Positions 26,800 to 35,281 of a stretch of 44,432 bases of DNA are shown here, one piece after another. Each line of letters begins with the position of its first letter. The first letter of the stretch is position 1. Under the pieces are notes generated by a model. The model ran no database searches. It was not told where the DNA came from and saw only the letters and a program-made list of their open reading frames with translations. The position numbers and the translations under genes were made by a program. Origin of the DNA: a virus; the IMG/VR virus record IMGVR_UViG_3300025641_000656, positions 1 to 44,432 of that record. One strand, 5' to 3'.

Positions 26800-28697
26800 A
26801 AATTAAATTGTATTTTATCTTTACCGTTGTGCATGTAATTCAACATTCTTTGCGTCCCTATAAACGGAAGAAACGCTACTTCAAAAAAACCTTTATGATT
26901 TCCTTGCCCCTCCATTGATGGCAAACTGTCCAGTCCCTTGCTATATGGTATCACTTTATGTATATATGGGTTGCCGTCTAGTATGTCGAAATACTCTGGT
27001 TTTGTTGCGAAGTAAATGTTGTAATTAGGGTAAGTTTCTTTGATGTTTTTTAATAGCGATGTGCATAAGTAGATATCTCCAATGCTTTGGGGCATAGATA
27101 TCAAGAGCCTGCCTCCTTCGTCGTCTTTATCTAAAAGCTCTATAAAGTCTATTTTTTGATTTTTTTGATTATCTTGAGTCGCTACCTGTTTGAAGTATTT
27201 TAAGACATCCTCTCTTGGCATATTTTCAGATAGTCTTTTCATCCAATGCTTGTGTCCGTCGTCTGTGCTGTCTAGATCTATTTTTAGTATATTTTTGTAT
27301 AAGTCTATAACCCATTCTGAGTTATCTTCGATATGTGGAGGTGTGTAGCCTGCATTCTTTTCTTCTACTTCAAAATTAAAATCCCAGTCAACATCGGGCA
27401 TTTCATCTATGATAGACTCCAGCTTCTTTCCGATGACCTCTATGCTATAATTATTTATTACAAATTCTCTCGATTTCTTGCCCACTTCTTTCGCCTTGCT
27501 AGGCTTCATTTTGAGAACCTTCTTGAGTTGATTAGCTATGCTTTGGGGGTTAGTGCTTGCTTTTATAAATTGAGTGCCAGGCTCTCTGTATTCGGTCCAG
27601 CTAAGAGGCAAGCTTCCGCTTTCATCGGTACAACAATCTTCTCCACAGCTGTAATTCGTAACCAGGGTTATAAGCTCTGCTAGTTTAGCTTCCTGAATAG
27701 GTATTTCTTGCCCGCCGCTAGTAAAGGGGTGGCAATAAACATTCATTAAATTATATATCTCGTTTAACTGCTCTTCGGAGACCCCAGCTTTAGTGTTGGT
27801 TGTTACTTGAGATTTCTCTGCGCCACAAAATCTACAATCCAGATCTTCTTCTTTATAAGCTTTTATTTCGTACTTTTTACAGTTCTTGCAAAAATAAGTC
27901 GTAACTACTTTTTCTGGGTCAATGCCTTTTTCTTTAATTAATCTAGGAATGTCCCAGCCCTCTTTCCAGTGAGTATGTAATAACAGTTTAGTTTTAGATT
28001 CTGGGTTCTGATTGCAGAATATTTTAAACCCTTCAATTAAATTTGGAACGCTTTTTCTTAATTGGTTTCTAAAAACAAACCCCACTAAGAAGTCATCTTT
28101 TTTTATGTTTTGTTCTTTTCTTATTTTTAATCTATCTTCATCTTTAAGTTTGAAAAATTTAGATGTATCCAGAGCGCCATGTAAAGTTTTGACATGTTCG
28201 TGGCCAAGCCTGTTTAGTTCTTTAGATGCGAATGACGCCCAGGAGTAATAGTTTTTTATTTTAGGGGCGAGCTTGACAGCTTCCGGCAGAATGGGTAAAC
28301 TGTCTAGCGTTGTCCATATCATGCAGTTAATTTTGTTCCACCACTTCTTTTCTGTATATCCAGAAAAAGCCCAAATATCCTCTATACCTATATATACATC
28401 AGGCTTCTCTTCTTCTAGAAATTTATCTATAGTTTGCCCTCCGTATCCAGCGCTTCTAGCTAAGCCGGGATCTTCATTTAGCTTGCGCAGCAGGGCTGGA
28501 TTGTTTGGCAGTGAGCCTTGGCATTTCCATGGCAGGGTTGAAAGTATCGGGTCTCCCCATTTGATTCCGTTTGAGAATTCAACCAGTTCGTACTTTCCTG
28601 TTTTCTCTAAGTGGAGAAGTATATTTTTAGTATGCTTTCCGAAGCCAGTAAAAGCCTTGCAGTGATTGCTGTGTATTAATACCTTTTTCTTCTTCAT
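26790..28697 (-). CDS. GT4 glycosyltransferase fused to DUF4214-like region and GT9 N-terminal half
   Basis: This 635-residue multi-domain protein starts with a GT-B/GT4-type transferase at about 1-440 (HSNHCKAFTGFGKHTKNILL; VYCHPFTSGGQEIPIQEAKLAE as the donor-site Glu region). A four-cysteine zinc-ribbon insertion lies at about 267-292 (CKNC ... CRFC). About 462-505 resembles DUF4214 (WVIDLYKNILKIDLD, then HWMKRL). About 528-635 is the N-terminal half of a GT9 enzyme (LLISMPQSIGDIYLCTSLL, then PYIHKVIPYS). The stop lies within the next gene, whose product supplies the rest of GT9. It begins directly at the stop of the upstream gene (no spacer). Confidence 0.9.
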   Translation of the reverse strand: MKKKKVLIHSNHCKAFTGFGKHTKNILLHLEKTGKYELVEFSNGIKWGDPILSTLPWKCQGSLPNNPALLRKLNEDPGLARSAGYGGQTIDKFLEEEKPDVYIGIEDIWAFSGYTEKKWWNKINCMIWTTLDSLPILPEAVKLAPKIKNYYSWASFASKELNRLGHEHVKTLHGALDTSKFFKLKDEDRLKIRKEQNIKKDDFLVGFVFRNQLRKSVPNLIEGFKIFCNQNPESKTKLLLHTHWKEGWDIPRLIKEKGIDPEKVVTTYFCKNCKKYEIKAYKEEDLDCRFCGAEKSQVTTNTKAGVSEEQLNEIYNLMNVYCHPFTSGGQEIPIQEAKLAELITLVTNYSCGEDCCTDESGSLPLSWTEYREPGTQFIKASTNPQSIANQLKKVLKMKPSKAKEVGKKSREFVINNYSIEVIGKKLESIIDEMPDVDWDFNFEVEEKNAGYTPPHIEDNSEWVIDLYKNILKIDLDSTDDGHKHWMKRLSENMPREDVLKYFKQVATQDNQKNQKIDFIELLDKDDEGGRLLISMPQSIGDIYLCTSLLKNIKETYPNYNIYFATKPEYFDILDGNPYIHKVIPYSKGLDSLPSMEGQGNHKGFFEVAFLPFIGTQRMLNYMHNGKDKIQFNLCT

Positions 28698-29258
28698 TTA
28701 AAAAGGAGCTTCGTCATTGCCCGTGGGCTTTTTAGTTTCCTCTTGTTGGTCTTTTTTATATTTTTGTATGTTTTTGATTTCTTCTCTTCTTCTATGGGAA
28801 TACAATTCTTTGAGGTAGAATTTCAAAAACTGATCAAGATTTTCCACTTCTCCAGGCTCAATAGGTATTCTGAATGACTGATTTCCGTTTCTTGTGAAAG
28901 TTATGCCAAAGGCTGGTAGGGTAATAGAACCGTTCTGCGTTTTTTGCTGCTTGTCCCACGGAACAAACTTAATGGACGTTTTGTTTTCTTCGTAGCTGTG
29001 GAACGCTGAATATTCGTAACGCTTGTTTAATGAGCTGATAATTCCGCCAATCTCAAATTCACTAAACTTTAGGTTTATGTTTTTGTCTGGATTGTCTTTA
29101 TTTCCAGAAAAGTTTCCAGATCTTTTCTTGTCGTCCCAGCTGTATTGTTGTATTGCACTAACATAAACAACAGGTTCTTTGTTTCTGTTGACTCCGATTT
29201 TAAAATTAAATGCGCAACCTGCGTTTTTACTGTTTGGTTTGTATAGTGATATGCTCAT
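28698..29258 (-). CDS. Putative ssDNA-binding protein with SSB-like acidic tip
   Basis: This 186-residue protein has a beta-rich N-terminal core (SISLYKPNSKNAGCAFNFKIG, VVYVSAIQQYSWD, LKFSEFEIGGIISSL) repeated in pattern at SAFHSYEENKTSIKFVPW. It then has a helix, a charged linker and the ending NDEAPF, similar to the acidic aromatic tips by which SSB proteins recruit partners. That suggests a phage ssDNA-binding protein of a PurA/Whirly-like type rather than an OB-fold SSB; this is inference. It lies inside the glycosyltransferase operon. An ATAATATATTAT palindrome abuts the ATG, and 48 bases separate it from the upstream gene, the largest gap in the operon. Confidence 0.8.
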   Translation of the reverse strand: MSISLYKPNSKNAGCAFNFKIGVNRNKEPVVYVSAIQQYSWDDKKRSGNFSGNKDNPDKNINLKFSEFEIGGIISSLNKRYEYSAFHSYEENKTSIKFVPWDKQQKTQNGSITLPAFGITFTRNGNQSFRIPIEPGEVENLDQFLKFYLKELYSHRRREEIKNIQKYKKDQQEETKKPTGNDEAPF

Positions 29259-29268
29259 AATATATTAT
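29257..29268. repeat. 12-bp perfect AT palindrome at a start codon
   Basis: ATAATATATTAT is its own reverse complement and overlaps the start codon of the leftward gene at 29258. It lies in a 48-base gap. Composition is pure A/T, so chance is possible. Confidence 0.25.
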
Positions 29269-29306
29269 TGATTTTATAAGAGATACTATCCTAGAATCTT
29301 TTTTTC

Positions 29307-30191
29307 TCAACTATTAATTTTATCTATATGATGGCACCAATCTTCTTCTGAGTATAGGTTGCTGTATTTTCTGTAACTAGATGTCCATATGTGATTAGGT
29401 AAATGTTTTATTCTAATTATGTCAAAATGTTTTTTCATTAATTCTGTGCAATTGCTCTCTTTGATTTTGTCATACTTTTTGTTAATAGGGTCCCAGTAGG
29501 TTTCTATTATAGCTTTGCATAATAATTGTTCTGGGAATCTAGAGACATTTTTAAGCGAGCATAGAGATACGGCCCTCGCGAAAACCGAGATCATTCGATC
29601 TTTCTGTCCAGCTACAATATGATCTGAAGGGTGAAATTTATTTTCCCTAGAGAATCTAAAATAAATGTTAGAGGTTATTATTTTAAACCAATTATAATTT
29701 TTTGTTTTTTCGTTTTTATTGTTGTGAGTATTGGATTTTAACATATGAACTAGAAGGTCTAGGTTTGGGAAGCTCTCATCTGACCTGACCTTTATACAAA
29801 AGAAACCTTTTGCGGCTTTGAGTCCATTTAATGCAGTGAAGTGCTGGTATATCCATGGGGCTTGTGCGCCCGGTTTTTTTTGAAATTTTGGTAAGTCTGA
29901 GTATTTATTAATTACTATTTTTATTTTATCTTTATATTTGTCTAGTTTATTTACTTCGTCTTTATCCCAGCAGCTAACTATAACCTCTCCGTATTTTAAA
30001 TAACTATCTATAGTGTTGATTGATCTATCGTTTATCGGCCCTTGTATTATTATTGATACAGAGTTTTCTAACTTTTCGAATCTTTTTAGTATTTTTTTTT
30101 GTAGGTACAACGCAAAATTAGTAAAGCTAGGTACATACTTTAACTCTTTACCTGATTCGTCTTTTAATTTGTGCGGGTTCCAGTGATTCAT
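29307..30191 (-). CDS. WavE-like glycosyltransferase
   Basis: This 294-residue protein is close in pattern to the WavE lipopolysaccharide core synthesis family. It has IIIQGPINDRS near residue 47, VIVSCWDKDE about 25 residues later, a Pro/Arg-poor middle with HFTALNGLKAAKGFFCIKVRSDESF (the KxRSD acidic site typical of GT-A folds), and an aromatic C-terminus. It is predicted to transfer a sugar to a surface polysaccharide in the cytoplasm. It overlaps the upstream GDPD-like gene by 4 bases (ATGA). Confidence 0.8.
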   Translation of the reverse strand: MNHWNPHKLKDESGKELKYVPSFTNFALYLQKKILKRFEKLENSVSIIIQGPINDRSINTIDSYLKYGEVIVSCWDKDEVNKLDKYKDKIKIVINKYSDLPKFQKKPGAQAPWIYQHFTALNGLKAAKGFFCIKVRSDESFPNLDLLVHMLKSNTHNNKNEKTKNYNWFKIITSNIYFRFSRENKFHPSDHIVAGQKDRMISVFARAVSLCSLKNVSRFPEQLLCKAIIETYWDPINKKYDKIKESNCTELMKKHFDIIRIKHLPNHIWTSSYRKYSNLYSEEDWCHHIDKINS

Positions 30192-30610
30192 TTTAAATAA
30201 TCAGAGCATAACCCAAAGCAGGGCGGCCCTCCGTAATTTCTTGCGTCATCCACAACAAGAACGCTCTTATTGCTAACCCTCTTCCCTGGATATGTCCATA
30301 TAAAGTTTTTGGAAGTTAATGTGAAGTCGTCTGATTCGTGCCAAAAATAATTTAATACCTTAAATTCGCTTAATAAATCCATAGCTTCTAGGTTTTTACA
30401 ATGAATCCATAAGTGTCTAAAATTCTGAATTAGGAATTTCATTGGACACGGATTTTCAGGATTGTCGTGACCAAGCCATAGCTGTTCTTTCGCCCAGACA
30501 TCGATTTCAACGTCAAACCCCGAGTCTAGAGCTTCTTGTATGTAGCTTATTGAGTTTTCTCTTTTCTCGTTCGGACCTTCGGTATTACCTCTATGGGAGA
30601 TCAGTATCAT
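30188..30610 (-). CDS. Short glycerophosphodiester phosphodiesterase-like protein
   Basis: The ATG at 30610 starts the protein MILISHRGNTEGPN. An in-frame TTG at 30631 would add seven residues, but the HRG motif is usually at the very N-terminus, so I prefer the ATG. GDPD-type residues seen are HRG, the following EN pair (KRENSISYIQEAL), VEIDVW and LGHD. Enzymes of this fold hydrolyse phosphodiesters such as glycerophospho-head groups. At 140 residues it is roughly half a GDPD barrel, so it is either a minimal version or truncated at the C-terminus. In phage and LPS clusters such genes occur beside sugar nucleotidyltransferases. Confidence 0.75.
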   Translation of the reverse strand: MILISHRGNTEGPNEKRENSISYIQEALDSGFDVEIDVWAKEQLWLGHDNPENPCPMKFLIQNFRHLWIHCKNLEAMDLLSEFKVLNYFWHESDDFTLTSKNFIWTYPGKRVSNKSVLVVDDARNYGGPPCFGLCSDYLK

Positions 30611-30968
30611 CCGTGAAATATTTATCCCCAATCACTGAGGGCGTTTTGATTACGCAGGTTATAGTATTATCTTCAAGCGGCATGAAATCTGTAGCCTCGT
30701 TTTTTTCTATTAAAATAATATCGTCTTTTTTGTAAATTTCTCCGTTCATTCTTGCTGAGCCCTGTATTATTATCGATAGCTCCTCAGCCTCTTTGTGGAC
30801 ATGCCTATCTTGGTACTCTCCTTTTTCGTAACTTTTTACGGAAACTTCAAACTCTTTGGTTTTAAATATAGTGGGCGCAAAATTTCCCGCAACCCAGCCT
30901 CCTTTAAAGTTGTTTAGATTATATTTTTTCAAGATTTTTATTCGTTCGGATTTGGAGTGTTCGCCCAT
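30591..30968 (-). CDS. Cupin domain protein
   Basis: This 125-residue single cupin has a metal-site motif of the first box, RHVHKEAEELSIIIQGSARM, then GEIYKKDDIILIEKNEATDF and a second box (TCVIKTPSV). The N-terminal 35 residues are a Lys-rich helix. Family members include sugar epimerases, isomerases and regulators; beside a sugar nucleotidyltransferase a role in nucleotide-sugar chemistry is likely. The C-terminus overlaps the next gene (TTG option) and the N-terminus overlaps the upstream nucleotidyltransferase by 31 bases. Confidence 0.8.
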   Translation of the reverse strand: MGEHSKSERIKILKKYNLNNFKGGWVAGNFAPTIFKTKEFEVSVKSYEKGEYQDRHVHKEAEELSIIIQGSARMNGEIYKKDDIILIEKNEATDFMPLEDNTITCVIKTPSVIGDKYFTDDTDLP

Positions 30969-32359
30969 AGGTCAGGATCCGAGTCTTCTCTCCCTTGGTG
31001 TTCTAGAAAATACTTTAGGTCCTCTGGAGTTCCTAGTCCCCACATTTCCGGAATATCAAAGATTTTTATTTTTTTATTATCATTGATTGCTTCATTATAG
31101 ACCGGACAAACGTAAAATTCATTGTTAACTCTTACGTCATTTTTTATCATCCGCTCTGCATATTTTACGTAATCCGAACCTTTAGTCCAATAATAAATAC
31201 CCACTGTTGCTTTGTCGCTAATTGGCTTTTTCTCTTGAACCTCCGAGACAAAGCCGTTTTCATCTAGCTTTGCGTAACTCCATTTTGGGTGAGTTGAATA
31301 AAAGGTTAATATGCCCCCGTCAATATTATCCCCCACCATCGAGTACATGAATTCATTACTATCCCATTCTACAAACTGATCTGAGTTTGCAATCAGTAGA
31401 GGTTCGTCGTTATCGATAAGGCTTTTGGCTAGTAGGGTTGTGCAGGCCGCACCTTCTGTTACTCCGTTAACCGTTACTATCTCACAATCGGGAGAGATCA
31501 TTTCCAGGGTTTCTTTTAAACTATATTTGTGATAATGTTCTTCTTGAACTATAAATATATGTTTTGCCTCTATGTTCAAGTTTTCTGTAATTACTTGAAT
31601 CATTGGTTTTCCCCTCACTTCAATCAAGGGCTTCGGAAATGTGAATCCAGCCTTTTGGAAGCGCGAGCCTGCTCCAGCCATTGGTATTAGTACGTTCATT
31701 TTTCCCCCTTGCCATTTTTGGTTAATTTTTGAATTTGCATTTGCTTTGTCTATAGTATATTGTATTTTTGATAATTCGAGATCTTTTGCGTTTGTGACTC
31801 CGCATAAATGCGCGCCAGATAGCATTGCCGCCTTTCTTCCTATGTGAGAATCCTCCACGATGACACACTCTTTTGGTGCTAAACCAAGATTAATCATTGC
31901 CTTTAAATACATCTCTGGGTTAGGCTTGGAATTTTTCACATCTTCGTTTGTTACATAAAATTCCACATACTCAATCAACCCTTTTCTAAGTAGTATCATT
32001 TTGGTTGTCTCTCTGATGGAGTTCGAGCAAACACACATCTTGAATCCCCTGCTTTTTAGGTTTTTAAATATTTTTATTTGTTCAGGGTCAGGTTTTAATT
32101 CTGCGTTTATAAAGTCTATGGTAAATTCTTGCTTCCCTTTCCATACTTCTTTATGCATATCTTCAGGAAGACCTTTAAGCTCCGATAGCTTGTTTAGTTT
32201 TTTGGCGGTAGGCAGGCCGTCGTATGTAGATAAATGCTCCTCTCTTTTTATGGTGAATTTTGGATCCAAAGAGCTTAGGGATTTATTTAAGCAGTGGTAA
32301 TGCATATCTCTAGAGTCAACTAAAACTCCGTCAAGATCAAATAGTATCGCCTTAATCAT
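30938..32359 (-). CDS. HAD phosphatase fused to sugar nucleotidyltransferase
   Basis: This 473-residue protein has two enzymes. Residues 1-200 are a HAD hydrolase: D8-L-D10 in ILFDLDGVLVDS, CSNS at 111-114, K145 in NSKPNP, and E169-D170 in VIVEDSHIG. Residues 221-450 are an NTP_transferase domain: MNVLIPMAGAGSRFQKAG, then FPKPLIEVRGKPMI, and an acidic NSDQF site. Together they could remove a phosphate and then activate a sugar or polyol phosphate, forming the donor used by the neighbouring transferases. Met221 (31699) is preceded by AAGGGGG and four bases, so the second domain may also be translated by itself. Confidence 0.92.
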   Translation of the reverse strand: MIKAILFDLDGVLVDSRDMHYHCLNKSLSSLDPKFTIKREEHLSTYDGLPTAKKLNKLSELKGLPEDMHKEVWKGKQEFTIDFINAELKPDPEQIKIFKNLKSRGFKMCVCSNSIRETTKMILLRKGLIEYVEFYVTNEDVKNSKPNPEMYLKAMINLGLAPKECVIVEDSHIGRKAAMLSGAHLCGVTNAKDLELSKIQYTIDKANANSKINQKWQGGKMNVLIPMAGAGSRFQKAGFTFPKPLIEVRGKPMIQVITENLNIEAKHIFIVQEEHYHKYSLKETLEMISPDCEIVTVNGVTEGAACTTLLAKSLIDNDEPLLIANSDQFVEWDSNEFMYSMVGDNIDGGILTFYSTHPKWSYAKLDENGFVSEVQEKKPISDKATVGIYYWTKGSDYVKYAERMIKNDVRVNNEFYVCPVYNEAINDNKKIKIFDIPEMWGLGTPEDLKYFLEHQGREDSDPDLWANTPNPNE

Positions 32360-33172
32360 TTAAACAAGATAGTTCTTTTCCGAGAGCTCTTCTATGTCTT
32401 TCTCGAAGTAGGGATATGTTATATAGTTTTTAGATAATGTTTTGTTTCCAGCCCTGCTTATAGTCTCTGCTGTCCAGGGGTACGGATCAAACCCGTATTT
32501 ATCAAGTATCAGTTTTAGCGATATGGAGTTATTTATAGTGTCCGAATCGCTCCATTGTTTTTCGTCTATTTTTCTGACATCTGGGTCTACAAGGTACTTT
32601 CTAGAACCTGTTTCGTCGTTTTTTAATATTGGGTTTAATACCCTATTGTGTCCGATGTCCTGTATCGATGACCCATCCTTGTTGTACATAACACATCTCC
32701 AGAAGAAATCCGCAGCCTGCCTGAATAGCCCGCAAAACCTCTCGTCCCATAGTCCGGTTTTAATTATAGATTCCGGTAGGTAAGAGTGGAATTGGTCCCC
32801 ATGTCCGTTTTGTATGAATGAATATTTTTTATGCAAATTTACGCATTTTGATGCCCAGTCTTTTTTGAATACAGAATCGTCTTGACTGCAAACTACTATA
32901 TCACAATCAGGATTTTTTAAAGACTTAAATCCATTAATGATGGCCTGGTTCCAATTTCTCGAAAGGTGCCCAGTAGACCAATTGGGTCTCAGGTCATTGT
33001 TCATTACTGAGATTTTATCTTTAAATTCTTCTGGTATTTTTAAAGTCGTGTGATTGTTTATCAAAAAAACTTCGAAGTCAAAGTTATTTATATCACTATT
33101 AAATAAAGATGGAAGGGTGACCCGTAACCTCTTATCCCCTAGGTAGGTAACTATAAATATCTTGATCTTCAC
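32360..33172 (-). CDS. GT2-like glycosyltransferase (GT-A fold)
   Basis: This 270-residue protein starts with a GTG codon. The N-terminus MKIKIFIVTYLGDKRLRVTL and the Rossmann-like FEVFLINNHTT fit GT-A transferases, and CDIVVCSQDDSVFKKDW supplies the metal-binding acidic site. The later Trp/Arg-rich half would hold the acceptor site. It abuts the next gene without a spacer (stop at 32360-32362 against the ATG at 32359). Substrate unknown. Confidence 0.8.
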   Translation of the reverse strand: MKIKIFIVTYLGDKRLRVTLPSLFNSDINNFDFEVFLINNHTTLKIPEEFKDKISVMNNDLRPNWSTGHLSRNWNQAIINGFKSLKNPDCDIVVCSQDDSVFKKDWASKCVNLHKKYSFIQNGHGDQFHSYLPESIIKTGLWDERFCGLFRQAADFFWRCVMYNKDGSSIQDIGHNRVLNPILKNDETGSRKYLVDPDVRKIDEKQWSDSDTINNSISLKLILDKYGFDPYPWTAETISRAGNKTLSKNYITYPYFEKDIEELSEKNYLV

Positions 33173-33175
33173 AGG

Positions 33176-33841
33176 TTAGCCGTTTCTCAGTTCATGTATC
33201 TCGAAATCTTCTGGAAGTTCATGCTCCTTTATGTGCCACCAGTCAACAGGAAATCCAAAGTCGGAGTATTCCTCTGGAATGCCTGGATGTTCATCTAGGC
33301 ATGATTCAAAGAAGAATGAGTCGGGCTTCTTTCCTATATGTCTCCATATATTAAACATGAACGTGTTTACTGCAGAAACTACTCCGATATGTTCGTAGTC
33401 ATGCCCTCCTATAATTCCTCCTTTTTTGATTTTTGGATAAATAGCTTTAATTTCTTTTAGTAAATGATTAAATTCGTGGCTTGAGTCTAGGTAAACAAAG
33501 TCTAGCGGCTCGTCTATCTCCTTAAGCTTGTCGATGGAATTTCCTTTCATGAACTCAACATTGTCTCTGTTTATTAGTGAGGTTCCAGGCTCTCTGGGGG
33601 GATCGTTTACGTCAATCAGGTAAAGCTTCCTTATATCTAGATTTGTATATATATTTTGAGAGTTCAGGCAACTCCCAATTCCTGACTCAACTCCAACCAA
33701 ATCTTTTTTTCCTTTTAACGTCTCCATTGAGGGTCGTAATTTGGTTAGGATTTTATTTTCTTCCCATTTTTTGCTTGCTAGATATTTATTTACATCGTAC
33801 CAGTTTCTTTGCAGGTCTTCGCTTCCGTATGATTTGTTCAT
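33176..33841 (-). CDS. SAM-dependent methyltransferase (class I)
   Basis: This 221-residue protein has the Rossmann motif I area LVGVESGIGSCLNSQN, followed by LYLIDVND (motif II acidic residue), VEFMKGNSIDKL, and PLDFVYLDSSHEFNHLLKEI, which matches Methyltransf_24-type enzymes. KKGGIIGGHDYEH is the expected motif after it. Class and fold are clear and the substrate is not. Among glycosyl- and sulfotransferases an O-methylated sugar is plausible. Confidence 0.85.
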   Translation of the reverse strand: MNKSYGSEDLQRNWYDVNKYLASKKWEENKILTKLRPSMETLKGKKDLVGVESGIGSCLNSQNIYTNLDIRKLYLIDVNDPPREPGTSLINRDNVEFMKGNSIDKLKEIDEPLDFVYLDSSHEFNHLLKEIKAIYPKIKKGGIIGGHDYEHIGVVSAVNTFMFNIWRHIGKKPDSFFFESCLDEHPGIPEEYSDFGFPVDWWHIKEHELPEDFEIHELRNG

Positions 33842-33864
33842 ACTGGATAGTATTTTTTAATTTA

Positions 33865-34755
33865 TTATTTTCTATTTAATATGAATTTTTCAAATAGTAT
33901 TTTGTCACATTTTTCTATATTTACATATTGGTCCCAGAAGTTTATTGCGCTGTTCCTTATTTTCTTGTAGCTGTCATCTTCAATAGAGAGAAGTTCTATT
34001 GGGTCTATAGTTCTTCTAACACACATAGAGTCCCAGCTGACCTCGTCCTGAAATGGGTAATCATTCATGCCTGAAACTATAGGAACTGTTCCCGACATCA
34101 TTGATTGATAGAGCCTAAATGAACTACTTCCCGCCCCTCTAGGAGCAAATGAAAACTTAGAAGCAGATAATCTTTTGCAGAAATTTTTATTTAATTTTAT
34201 TCTTTCTTCTTTATCTTTTATATGCCAGATAGGTTTTGTTTTCTCTTTGTCGAACTTTGGTAGGTTGTAGTTGAATATTTTATCTCTATTGGCGTAACCT
34301 GTTTGACCTGTGAAGCAAAAGTTATTTATTTTGTTTGAGGCTCTACATTCTTTTATGAAAAAAGCATCTTTAATCATTTCGTATTCAAAATGCCTCATAG
34401 TTAGAGGTATTGGTATTATTTTTCTGTGGGAATTCTCTATAGACCCCATCAATGGTTGGCATATGAATTTAGTGCAAACGCTATCTTTGTAGGCGAAGCT
34501 TGGGTTGTCGTGCATCGCTAAACAAAAACATTTATCTCCGTATTTTTTATATAAATCTGTGTTTGATAGTCTGTCAAAGTCTCTATTGCATTCTAGATAA
34601 TCTAGATGTAATAATATCGCATCTGCTTCGTTATGTTTTTCTGTATAATCTATGCGGTCTAGATTATGGGAAAATGGTCTTCCTAGTATTGGGTCGTGTA
34701 AGGTATCTTCGCTTCCATTGATTACCGATACTTTTATTCTAGAATTCATATCCAT
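33865..34755 (-). CDS. Exostosin-like glycosyltransferase (GT-B)
   Basis: This 296-residue protein has a C-terminal half with SKFSFAPRGAGSSSFRLYQSM followed by GTVPIVSG, a hallmark of exostosin/GT47-like proteins where the donor sugar nucleotide binds. The N-terminal half (DAILLHLDYLECNRDFDRL) is the acceptor lobe. It starts at MDMNSR, with another Met two residues in. The ATG lies inside the upstream sulfotransferase gene (17-base overlap), and 23 bases separate it from the next gene. Confidence 0.8.
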   Translation of the reverse strand: MDMNSRIKVSVINGSEDTLHDPILGRPFSHNLDRIDYTEKHNEADAILLHLDYLECNRDFDRLSNTDLYKKYGDKCFCLAMHDNPSFAYKDSVCTKFICQPLMGSIENSHRKIIPIPLTMRHFEYEMIKDAFFIKECRASNKINNFCFTGQTGYANRDKIFNYNLPKFDKEKTKPIWHIKDKEERIKLNKNFCKRLSASKFSFAPRGAGSSSFRLYQSMMSGTVPIVSGMNDYPFQDEVSWDSMCVRRTIDPIELLSIEDDSYKKIRNSAINFWDQYVNIEKCDKILFEKFILNRK

Positions 34756-35281
34756 ATAGCTCTATATCTCTTGCGAAAGATTCCCTGACTATGTCTCTAG
34801 TCTCATTGTCGTAATAATCTCTATAATTTTTTTTATCCCTATCTCTTGATCTTGATTTTTTATTGGGGTCAACCTTGATGCCGCAAATATCTCGAAGGGA
34901 ATTTAACCCTTTTTCTCTATTTTCGAATTTGATAATTAAGTCCATTTCTTCATCGGCATAATCAGAGCACTGAAACCCGTGCTCCCAGGGGGCGGGTCTA
35001 TAATGTTTCAAGAAAAATAACAAACTTTTTCCAGTTCTTATTCCGTAAGCTTCGTGGAAAACTTGGTGATAAAAAGATATAACTCTATCCCAGGGGTTCC
35101 TGACTATTGTAAACTTAAAATAATCATCCCATTCTTTATTTAGGTGCTGCTTTATTTGGCTTGCCCTTAGGTGTTTTTGATGATCTGGCACTAATTGGTC
35201 TTTTAGTATTTCATTCTCGATCGATGTCCCGCTAGTTCTGGGGGCATGAATGAATATTATTTTTTGTTCACTTAAAATCAT
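34739..35281 (-). CDS. Sulfotransferase
   Basis: This 180-residue protein of the Sulfotransfer_2 type has FIHAPRTSGTSIE (residues 10-22), the 5'-phosphosulfate loop for PAPS, and FTIVRNPWDRVISFY, the 3'-phosphate-binding motif. It would move sulfate from PAPS to a sugar hydroxyl. Sulfated glycans are frequent in marine microbes. The 3' end is Arg/Asp-rich (SRSRDRDKKNYRDYY). It overlaps both neighbours (17 and 14 bases). Confidence 0.85.
   Translation of the reverse strand: MILSEQKIIFIHAPRTSGTSIENEILKDQLVPDHQKHLRASQIKQHLNKEWDDYFKFTIVRNPWDRVISFYHQVFHEAYGIRTGKSLLFFLKHYRPAPWEHGFQCSDYADEEMDLIIKFENREKGLNSLRDICGIKVDPNKKSRSRDRDKKNYRDYYDNETRDIVRESFARDIELYGYEF

Noticed and set aside
28273-28665. Rightward 130-codon open frame inside the GT4-GT9 gene
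   Set aside because: It is the antisense shadow of a gene with clear domain motifs, has no ribosome site and no recognisable protein features. The same holds for the other long antisense frames in the window.
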